64,000 bases of DNA from Macrotis lagotis (Eukaryota; Chordata; Mammalia; Peramelemorphia; Peramelidae): assembly GCF_037893015.1 (NCBI RefSeq), contig NC_133661.1, positions 246,089,503 through 246,153,502 on the forward strand. The letters are read 5' to 3'. A program made the translations under genes and the position numbers. Shown here in pieces: positions 45,401 through 57,100 of this stretch; within the stretch, counting starts at the first letter, position 1; each line of letters opens with the position of its first letter. The notes under the pieces are model-generated. The model searched no databases. It was not told where the DNA came from and was given only the letters and a program-made list of their open reading frames with translations.

Positions 45401-48400
45401 GGTACCTGTGAGGCTGGGGTGAGGAACTGGCATCCCAATACCCAGGCCTCTGATCTCAGTGGGGTTCACAAGCTGCTAATATTTCAGGATTACAGCAGTG
45501 ACTGGAGCCTCAGTGACACAGTCAGGCGTCTGCAGAAGGGTAAGGTAAGAACATTATGGAAAGAAGGGTGGGGGAATTCTTGGGATATTGGGCGCATTGT
45601 TTCTATGGAAGGGGGTGTCTTTCATTTTCATATTCCTATTGTGTCATTTAATGAATTTAGATGATTTCTGAAAGAACTGAACATAACAGGTCAAAGGTTT
45701 TGTGCCCACTTAAAGAAGTAGTTGGCTTAGGTTGAATGGAAAGAAGTGTGTATGTGATGGAAGGGAAAGGACATGTGGGAATGATCTGATAGCCTTGCTG
45801 ATCTGCCTTGGGGATATGCTGTGGTCGGGTGATTCAAATTTTAAGACTTCCTCAGGACTACAACACTAGGCTACAAAGTTAATTGGGAAAGGTTTAGAGA
45901 GTGCCTGGGGATCTTGATGTAACAACTAAGACTTTGTTACCAGTGGTACTTCCTGAAATTGGTGCCACTCTGGAAAGTTACTGAAAAGAGAGTTTGGGAA
46001 TATGACTTACTCAAAGCTAGTTGTACAGTTTGGGGATCTTTAATCTGATTTCTTATTTCCTTTTGCCCTACCAGGTCTGCTCCCTAGAGAGATTCCGCTC
46101 CCTACAGGACAAGCTCCAACTTCTGGAAGAGGCAGTGTCTATCCATGATGGGAACGTCATTACTGCTGTGAGCTTTATTTTAGAAGCAGGAGACCCAGGA
46201 GCCATAAACTTTGGGATTGTGGGTTAAGGTGCCAAATGGGAAGTTGATCTTTTATTTCCCTATGCCTCTTAGTACTCACAATGGCACAGTTACTGAAGTG
46301 GGGAATGTTGTGGGAATCTTTTTTCTTTCATTTAATAGTATTTTAATATTTTCCAATTATATGTAAAGATAGTTTTCAATATTCATTTTTTTTTAAATTA
46401 AGGCAATTGAGTTTTGAGTGACTTGCCCAAGGTCACACAGCTAGGCAATTATTAAGTGTCTGAGACTGGATTTGAACTCAGGTCCTCCTGACTCCAGGAC
46501 TGATGCTCTATCCATTATGCCACCTAGCTACACCTCAACATTCATTTTCGTTTGATTTTGAGTTCTAAATTTTTCTTCCTTCTTCTTTTCCTTCCCCCCC
46601 TCCCCTGGGAGTCTTGATTGTAACATAGAATCAGTGACTATTTGGAAGTTCAAAAGGGGAATAGGTTACTTTTCTACTCTCGTATTTATCCTGAGGAAGG
46701 ATGAATGTGAAAGGATATTCAAGGAAGTGGTCGTGTACATGGTCTCCAAATAGTCGTGGTCTCCAAGAAATGATTTCTGAGGGATGTTGTGTTCAAGGCT
46801 TCAATCATTTTTGCACCCAGGAACTTGTTCTTTGCCTTAGCTTATTTCTAGTAGGTTTTTTTTTTTTAACCTCTGCTAAAGTACTATTCAAAGGGGCTGC
46901 TGAGGGTAGGGCTAGAGAATACCAATTGATGTATTCAAGGCTAACCCTTGAAGTATAGAGTTCTGTAGCCTCATATCATTTATGTTTTATATTCTCTCTC
47001 TTTCTTCAGGTTTTGATTTTCCTTAAGAGGACCCTGAGCAAAGGTGAGCACAGTTGGATTAGCTTGTAGTCAAGGGCCTTCCCTCTTGTGTAGAATGATG
47101 GCTGGGGGAGTGTACATCCAAGTGATTGGCAGTTCTTTTTTTTTTTTTTGCAAGGCAGTGGGGTTAAGTGACTTGCCCAAGGTCACCCAGCTAGGTAATT
47201 ATTAAGTGTCTGAGGTCAGATTTGAACTTCAGTCCTCCTGACTCCAGGGCTAACTGCCACCTAACTGCCCCTGCAGTTCATTTTTATAACCCATTAATTG
47301 CAAATTCCACTGTGTCTTATACATAGACAAGTAGTTAGGCTAGAATATGAGGGGAATAGGCAGAATGAATTAGTGGAAATTGGAGTTTTCTCATCCATTA
47401 ATATTCCCTTTAGGCCATGGAGGATATATGATGGAGAGATTTATTCCTGCTATAATTTTGGAAGAAAACTGTTTAGTTAGAAAGGAAGCTAGTTTCACAT
47501 TTAGCATGATTAGATTATTCTAAATTTTTAAATATCTATTTTTATGGTTGCCTTTTGTTGTTTGCATCCATATACTTTCCAAATTTTTCTGTCTTTTTTT
47601 TTCTACCCAGAAAGCCTTTCCATGTAACATAGATTAAAGGGGGGGGGGGGGATAGGGGAAAGCAATTCAGTGAACCAATCATGTGATATGTGATTAATTT
47701 TAATTTTTCTACATTTACTTCCTACCAGAGATCCTTTTCCGAGAACTGGAAGTTCGGCAAGTTGCCTTGAGACATCTCATTCATTTTCTTAAGGAGATAG
47801 GTGATCAGAAGATGCTACTGGACCTTTTCAGGTGAGAACTATTCCTTCAGTCAACTGTAACAATCAAAGTTCCACATGCGAAATCCCTGTTAGAAATGAA
47901 GGCAAGGTCATCTGGTAGCCTGGAAAGAGACATGGGGGATAGGTTATATCTCAGTCACTCTAATTTACTGGCTGTGTTGTCATCTTTAACAACAAGTCAT
48001 ATAACCTCTCTTGAGTTTTAGTTTCATTATCTGTAAAAGAGGGATAATTCTTATACTACCTTGATTATAAAGTGCTATCTAAATGTAAGGCATCATTATT
48101 ATCAGTTTTTTAAATTTTAGAAATATTTTATTTATTTTGAGTTTTACAATTTTTCTTCCTTCTTGCTTCCCTCCCCCTACCCCCCCCCCCCCCACAGATG
48201 GTAGTCTGTTAGTCTTTTCATTGTTTCCATGGTATGCATTGATCTAAGTGAAATGTGATGAGAGAGAAATCATCCTCAAAGAAGAAAAATAAAGTATAAG
48301 AGATAGCAAAATTACATAAGATAATGGATTTTTTCCCCCAAAATTGAAGGTAATAGTCTTCATTCAAACTCCACGATTCTTTCTCTGGATACAGATATCA

Positions 48401-51400
48401 TCATTATTTTTATCATTGTGGCTACTTGGCTGCCCCAGTTGTCTGGACCTTTCAGGATAAAATTCTATTCTCATTTTAAACTTCAAACCTATGGCAGGGG
48501 CTAGATACCTGTAGGTACTGGACAGTAAGGTTCTATTCCAGGACACCAGCAAAGTGGTGTACTGTTTTACCTAGATTGATGAGTGAAGATAAATGAAGCA
48601 TTGTATCTGGCTATGGACATTGACCATATATGTGAACTGGGAATTGTAAAAATAAGATGTATCCTTCAAGATTTGTTACACTTTGAGGAAAGGCTGGTGG
48701 TAATAGAGATTATAAAGAGAAGAGCATGTATTGGATAGGATGAAATGACTTTGTTGCTCTCAGATCATTCATCCTATGGCAAGAGCTTATATTGAAGCAA
48801 GGATCACACAGCATTAGACAAAATTGCAAGGGAGTGGAGCCGCTTAATGATCTGTTTCTTTCTTCTGTGTTCCCAGGTACTTAGACAGAACAGAAGAACT
48901 TGCAGTAAGTATGGCCTTACACTACCTTAAGCCGCACAATTAGAACATTAGAATCTACTTTATAATGACATATTATTTTATTTCTTTTGGTGAACTTCCT
49001 TTGGATGGGATCTATAAAACTAGACTAGTCTTTTTGGTTCTCGTTTCTAATCTAATTAACTCATCTGGAAGACTAATAAATGTGGCAACTTCAAATTAAG
49101 AAGTCTTGGATTTGAATCCTTCCTCTGACTTACACAGATCCTTAAAGCCCTTACATTCTCTTTGTCTTAGTCTTCGTTCCAGTTCTTCATCTGAAAAATG
49201 GAGATAATATTTGCAGAACTGATCTCATAGGATTGTATTAAGGTTCAAACTAGATAATATTGGTAGATAAAATGCAGTATAAATTAGACTTGGGTGCTCC
49301 TTGAGGGGCAGGGCTGTCTTTTGCCTTTCCTTTATCCTTAACACTTAGCACAGTGTCTGGCTTGATAAACATTTGTTGCTTGGAAAATGGAACCATTAGT
49401 TATTATCATAGGACCAAGGTGATGAGATGGAGTCAATAGTGAGCTGAAGAGGCAGCATGGCATAGTAAATCAAATCATTGTCATGTACTTCATGTCCTGC
49501 CTCTGTGGCCCTGGACCATTCACTTAATTCTAAAACTTTACACTGCATAACAGTAGCTCATCTACATTAATAGAAGACATCTATCTACCAGGGAGCTCTT
49601 AATACCTATGCAATACCACAAAGAAAAAGAAACCTATTTTAGCTTAGAAAGCCAGGGCAAAAGCAACAGCTCCATCAACCCCTTTATTTGATTCTGCCAA
49701 ATCTGTTGGGAGTTTTGGATACTTTTCCTAGTAAAGTTCTCTGAAGAAATGATACCAATCACATCAGCTGTCCTCTTTCTATGGAATCCAGGCTACTCAG
49801 AACTTATCTTTTTCTTTTTCTCTCTGTAGCTGTCCCAGTACCAAGAACATTTAAGCATCCAGGACCCTGAGAAGCGGAAAGAATTTCTTAAGAGTTGCAT
49901 TGGGTAAGCACATACCTAAACTTGTAGACTTGGTAGATCAGGGTGAGAACCTTAACTTAGAAAGATTCTAGAAGGTGGATTGGTGGGTAACCGGAGGGGA
50001 GTTTGCAAAATGATTAGTAGATTTGTGAGACTTGGGTATGGGGGTTATCCTAGCTATACAATGCAGGTATCCTCTTTTACTCTTCAGCATTTCACAAATT
50101 TAGAGCTAAGAAGACCCCCAGAGATCATCTCATTCAAACCTTTATTTAATAAATAAGAGGATAAGGCACAGTGAGTAGAATGGTGACCCTTAAGTCAGGA
50201 GGACTTGAGTTCAAATCCAGCCTCAGACACTGGTGTTGTGACCTTAGGCAAGTCCTTAACCCTGGTTGCCTCACATCTGGGCTATCTCCAGTTACCCTGA
50301 TTTATGACTCAAGATAACTCTAGAAGAGAAAGTGAGACTGATGACTTAGCACAACACCTCACTCAAATTCAGTTCACAGGCATGTCATGGTATTACCTCC
50401 CTGATATCATGGTCTTCTTCAAAAATGAAGGATGGGGCAGCTAGCTGGTGTAATGGATAGAGCACTGGCCCTGGAGTCAAGAGGACATGAGTTCAAATTT
50501 GACTTTAGACACTTAATAATTACGTAGTTGTATGACCTTGGGCAAGTCACTTAATCCATTGCCTTGCAAAAACAAAAAAATGAAGGATAAACTTCATCAT
50601 CAAGAGATTAATAATCCTGAGGTTATGTAACTTGCTTAAGATCACCCAGATGCACACCTGGGCCTTGAACCCAGATTCTTGACCTCCAAACCCATATATT
50701 CCCTACTATGTTATGCCACATCTAGGCTGTGATCAAGTGCTTTGAGTCATTAGGATTTCTGTATCTAAAAATGATCATGGCAGTTGACATTTACAAAGCA
50801 CCTTAAGGTTTGCAAAGTACTGTTTCATCTTTTTGTGTCTGTTTCCTAAATATCTTAGATATCAGATTTTTATCAGAAATGCTCAATATAAAGAACATTC
50901 CCCCCTACTTGACAGCTTTTTATTCTAGATGCACTGATACCATTTTTACAAAAGCTTTTTGATGGGGGCAGCTAGATGGTACAATGGATTAGAGCATTGG
51001 CCCTGGAGTCAGGAGGACCTGAGTTCAAATTTGACCTCAGACACGTAAAAAAGTTTATCTAGCTGTGTGACCTTGGGCAAATCACTTAACCCCATCACCT
51101 AGCAAAAACAAAAAAAAAATCTTTTTGATATTTACCCTAGTAATTAAATCTATAATTTTTTCTAATATTTACTGTTTTCCCTCTTTTTGATAATTTGAGA
51201 ACATATGCCTCAGTATCCTCAAAATTGATTTACTGTTAGCACAGACTTCCTCTTCCTGTGTATATGAAATTTCTTCCTTGAATACATTATAGACTGGAAT
51301 GACTGGGGTTCAGATATAGTGGTGCTATTATTATTGGTAGAGAAAGCATTTGTTAGAGAAATCTTTATAGATATATTAGTATTTTTTTTTTTAGGTTTTT

Positions 51401-54137
51401 GCAAGGCAAATGGGGTTAAGTGGCTTGCCCAAGGCCACACAGCTAGGTAATTATTAAGTGTCTGAGACTGGATTTGAACCCAGGTCCTCCTGACTCCAGG
51501 GCTGGTGCTTTATCCACTGCATCATCTAGCCACCCCGATATATTAGTATTTTGAAGCACTAAACATTCCTTAGTAAAGGTATTAATTATAGTTTGGTTTT
51601 GTTTGTCATTTGGAAGAATGACACCTATAATTGGGGAGAGATACTAACTCTTGGGTCTTTTATCAGTTTGCCATTTTCAGTGGAAGATGCTGCTCATGTT
51701 CAAGACCATTATACACTTCTGGAACGACAGATCATAATTGAGGTTGGAATCCCCATTTGTCTTCTCTGTGTCAAAGCCTGTCAGGCCTCTCCTTCCAACA
51801 TTGTCATTTCTGTTCAGCACTAGGGAGAGTTCCAAAACCTTCTGCCTCCAAATATAAATTCTCTTTTCAGCTAGCTAGTTGCTAAGAGTCCTTTTCTAGA
51901 CCATTTTATCCCATTTTTTTTTTGTTTTTCCTGAGTCCCCTGAAGAATGTTCCTTCAACATGCTATCTTCCCTTAGTTTTTCTGGATCCATCTTGGAATC
52001 ATTGGGCTGAATTACATTGTTCTGGCCATCTTCTTGGCATTAATGTTTTCTCTTGAATTCTCTGTAGTATTGTTGTATCTTTTAGATTACCCATAGGTTT
52101 TGTCTACTTTTCTCTCTTTTGTCCCCATTTGACTCAGGTGAATGATCGACATCTAGAATCTTCAGGGCAGACAGAAATCTTCCGGAAACATCCAAGGAAG
52201 GCCTCTATTCTTAACATGCCACTGGTGACAACTCTCTTCTATTCCTGCTTCTACCATTACACAGAGCCTGAGGTATCTGAAAGAGATAAATGTCTAAATT
52301 CTCATGAGTTCTTAACCTGGTACACATGGAATACAATATTATAATTAATTTTAAGAGTTGTTTGGGTTTTTGCTCTCAAAGGGTCACTGGATATAGGCAC
52401 AAATCTGTTTTCACTTGGCATATCTTCAATAATCTGTTGTCAGAGTCTGGTGTGGTTTACCTTGACTGCTAGTCTTGATAGCAACCTCTGTCCAAAGGGG
52501 TAACTTTTTTCAGATTAGGGTAATTCGAAGGGAAACACATTTTGGGTGATAGAGAGACAGCAAGACTAGGTGTGAGTGGAGACACAACTTCTAATTTTTT
52601 TAATGACTGGTGTATCAGTTTTCCCATTACTTAAGTCTTATTGAAGAATTGAAGAAGGCATTGAGGTTCTCAAACCAGTCTTTTTGTACTTGAGCTATAG
52701 TAAAACTCAGACTAAATAGATTTACTATGCTTATATGTTGAATTCTGTAGGTCACAAAGTGAAATGTAGGCAGACCTGGAGACAGGAATAGAAAATGAGA
52801 AGTTTTCCAGCCTGGAAGATTCACTGTAATCTATAGAACAGGTAACAAACACAATAATGCTCCTTCTTATTTTTTTTCCCAGGGCACATTTAGCAGTCCC
52901 AGCAGTCTGAAAAAAACTTTTAAGGTAAGTATAAATGGATTATTTTTTAATAGCAGCCATATCAGGGAAAATATGAAGAAGTAGGAATAAGGAAAATGAA
53001 TGATGGAGGGATTGAGAAAAATTGTTGAGACTTATTTAGTCCTAGCAATCAAGTAAGTTCTCTTTTGAACTTCCATAATTGTATTGAGGGTACCACCATC
53101 TTTCTGGTCTCCCAGGTCAACAGTCTCAGTGTTAATATTCAATTCCCCATTGCACCTCACTTTCTCCACATGTCCATCCAGTTGTCAAATCTTGCCATTT
53201 TGGTCTCAGCATCTCTCATATCAGGTTCCATCTCACTGCTCACAGTTATTACTTATTTTAGAGCCTTATCTTCTTTGACCTAGACTATTGAAGAAACCTC
53301 CAGATTGAGCTTTCTATTTATTTATTTTTAATTTAAGGCAATGGAATTAAGTGATTTGCCCAAGGTCACACAGCTAGGCAATTATTAAGTGTCTGAGACC
53401 AGATTTGAACTCAGGTCCTCCTGACTTCAGCTGGTGCTCTATCCACTGTACCACCTAGCTGCCCCCTGAATTGAGCTTTCTAGATCCAGTCTCTCTCTTC
53501 CTCTCCAGTTCAGGAAGTTCAAAGGTGCCCTATTGTTTGTAGGATAAAATATAAACTCGGAGATCATTTCGAAGATGGTCTCCATTACCTAATGGTTGTG
53601 GGTAAAATCCCAGAGAAATAAACTTTGTATCTAATCTAAAAATATATATATATAAACTCCTCTTTGACTTTTAAAATCCTTTACAATATGATGCCAACAC
53701 ATGTCTCCAGTCCGGTTATACATCACTCCCCTTCCACATGCCAAAGTATAAGCAAACTGCCTTTCTTGTCTTTGTCCTCTGCACCCATCTCCCACCTCCA
53801 TGACTGTGTATATTGGCAGTGTCTCCCTTGCTCTTCCTCCTCATTTCCATTTAATTGAACATCCCTTACTTGAAAAATACATCTTATACACCATCTTGTA
53901 CATAATACTTATCCTGATTGCTCCAACTTCTCCAGTTGAATCCCTCCTTAAACGATCTTGTTTTTATTCTTTTGTTTTTTGTTTTTGCAAGGCAATGGGG
54001 TTAAGTGACATGCCCAAGATCATACAGCTAGGTAATTATTAAGTGTCTGAGGCTAAATTTGTACCCAGGTCTTTCTGATTGCAGGACTGGTTCTTTATCC
54101 ACTGTGACATCTAACTGCTCTGTTTTTATTTTTTATA

Positions 54138-54175
<38 letters not shown>

Positions 54176-57100
54176 GATTGAGAAAAAGACATCATTCATT
54201 TTTTATCTTTTTTATCCCCAAGGCCTAATACATAGTAGATGATTAATAAATGTTTAGAATATTTGAAACAAGAACTTAAAGTTAGCAAAAACCCTCTACT
54301 ATACCACCTTGATTCTTCATAGACCACAAGAAATGGTTATTTAGTTCTAATCCAGCAGGAATTTCCTAATTTTTCTTAAATAATCTTCCCCTACTATTGA
54401 CCTTGAGTAATTCAGAATGTATTGATAGAGGCAGAACCCCAACTATATAGCAGTTATATTTTTTAACCTTTTGGTCCTATCTTCACCCCATCTTTGCTCC
54501 TTATTGTACTATGCCAAAATCCCTATCCTCCTCCATATTCAGAGAATGTCTCTTGATTAGGCCCTGTAGATCTCACTGTGGTAAGGAAGCTGCTTGATTA
54601 TGAGCTTCACTAAGCAGCTGCTTAGCTTGCTCCCTGAAGCCATTGCTGCTTTCTGCCTCTCCCCAGTCTCCTTGATTCCCCATCTTTGTTTTCCAGATTC
54701 CTGACAAGCAGTATGTTTTGACAGCACTGGCTGCCCGTGCCAAACTCCGGGCATGGCAGGATGTGGACGCCCTCTTCACCACCAAGGTGGGGTCTCTAGA
54801 GCCTTTAATTTTCTCTTACTTAGCTTTACCTTGAAAGAGATATCATCACTTAATTGTCCAGGGATTGCAGAGGTTCCTCTTCACTTCCAGCATAGCGGTG
54901 GGATATGCACTTCTAAGTTTCCTGGATAGGCCTGTCTAGTGGGACTTCAGTGCTCTCACTGCTTCTTTTCTGTTCCATCTCTCATGACAACCTTCTTCAT
55001 GTTTTCAGCTTCTAATTTTCAGTCTGGTTTTCTGTCCTTCAAGTTTTCTGTGGAGCTAATCCTTATTGTTCTTTCTCTCTTCTTTCTTCATACAGAATGT
55101 TGGATCTAAGTTGGATTTTGATATCTCTGTTTCTGTTTCAGAATTGGCTGGGATACACTAAGAAGAGAGCTCCAATTGGTTTTCACCGCGTTGTGGAAAT
55201 TCTGCACAAGAACAGTGCTCCCATACAGGTAGTGTTTCTGTGGGAAGCACTGGTTCGCAGAAAACCTGCTCTTTCTGCTGAAGGAAACCAAAGGTGGTGT
55301 TAAAGACTGGAGCACAGGTGCTCTCTGAAGAAAGCTTCATTCCACCCCTTAGAAAACTTCTCTGACAAATTTAGGAATATTTGTTTTTGTTGAATCCCAC
55401 AGGAAATTGAGGCATAATGTTTACATGGCAGAAAAGGAACTCCCAGGGAGGGTCAAGGACATGGGTTTGTCAGATATGGAGCTTGACCTGCTCTGACTGT
55501 GAGGTTCCAAGAAGAACAAATGATTGCCTCCTCCCCCCACCCTGAGGTGCATGGAGAGATTTAATAAAATCTACTCCATTTCTCTATTTTTAAATGTTTT
55601 TGTTATGAATTTAGTAAAAATTAAAGATGACATTTTAGTTTTCAAGAAAAACAAAAAGGAATTGTATATGAAATTGAACTTGTGTTATATATATAGTTTG
55701 ATATTTTTTCTCTATTACATAGAGCTTATTTTTTCTTTTTTTTATTCAAATTTAAATATGGCAATTTTAATCCTGTTCTGCTTCTCTGTGTCTTGTACTT
55801 CCTTTTGCTCTCTTTGTTTTTTTTTAAAATGGTTCATTGATAGTGAAAAGAAAAATAAAAAACTCTTCATATAAGTATATTCCCCAAAACAAATTCACAC
55901 GTTGTCTAAAAAAATGTATATCTCATTCTGCTTTTCTGTCAAAATTGTGAAAAATATGGTTCATCAGGGATCTGGAGTTGAAATTGCCCATTTCATTTAT
56001 CATATTTTACAGTATTCTTATTTTTTTAAATATTTTATTTATTTTTCTGACTTTTCAGCTGCCTTGATAATTTTCAACAGATATTTTTTGGCAAGGTTTT
56101 GAGTTTCAAATTTTCTCCTTCCTTTCCTTCCCCTCCCCCGACAGAAAACAATCTAATATAGATTATGCATGTTAACTATATTAAATATCAATCCATATTA
56201 ATCATCTGGTAAAGTAAAGTTATATTATAAATTGTTCTATTAGTTCTTTCCACTTCACTCTACACCACATCTTAACAGGTCTTTCAGGTTTCCCCAAATT
56301 CATACATTTTGTCATTTCTGAAATATAATATCCCATTATATTTATGTACCATAATTTGTTCAGTCATTCTTCAATTGATGGATACCTCCTTACTCTTCAC
56401 TCTTTGCTACAACAAAAAATGTTTCAGTAAACATTTTTGGGTCTTTTCCCTGTCATTCTTTGATCTTTTTGGGGTAGATTCCTAAGGGTGGTCTCAAAGG
56501 ACATACACAATTTAATGACTTTGTAGGTAAAGCTCCAAATCAATTTTCTAAAATGGTTGGATTATTTCACAACTCTATTAGTAATACTTCCCATAGTCTC
56601 TTCCATAATTTAGAAGGGTTTTAATTTACATTTTTCATTAGTAGTGATTTTAGCATTTTCTTTCTTTAGTTTTAATATCTTGTCTATTTTCTGTCTTTTT
56701 TTTTTGCAAGGCAAAGGGATTAAATATCTTGCCCAAGGTCATACAACTAGGTAATTATTAAGTATCTAAGGCTTGATTTGAGCTCAGGTCCTCCCGAATC
56801 CAGGGCCAATGCTCTAGCCACTGCACCACTTAGCTGCCCCTTGTCTTTCTTCTTTTGAAAACTATCTGTTCATGTCCTTTAATGTATATTTTTTGGGGTG
56901 GGCAAGCTAGGATAGAGCACTGGACCTGAGTTCAAATCTGGCCTCAGACACTTAATAATTACCTAGCTGTGTGACCTTGGGCAAGTCACTTAACCCCATT
57001 GCTTTACAAAAAGTAAAAAATGTATAGCTATTGGAAAATGACGTTTTCTCTATACTTTGGGCAGCAGCCTTTTGTCAGATTATTTTCCCAGTTAAATGGT

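Larger units (their letters stand above)
53065..54260 (+). repeat. Long L2 LINE, split by two SINEs
   Basis: Sense L2: gagggtaccaccatctttct, gttgtcaaatcttgcc, cctttacaatatgatgccaa, then the 3' end gcctaatacatagtagatg with aataaatgttt near 54250. SINEs at 53318-53466 and 53978-54119 and a CA repeat interrupt it. Confidence 0.75.

Noticed and set aside
55095-55141. Earlier AG (catacag) as the acceptor of VIPAS39 exon 17
   Set aside because: It does not give the conserved NWLGYTKKR start in frame; the AG at 55141 does.
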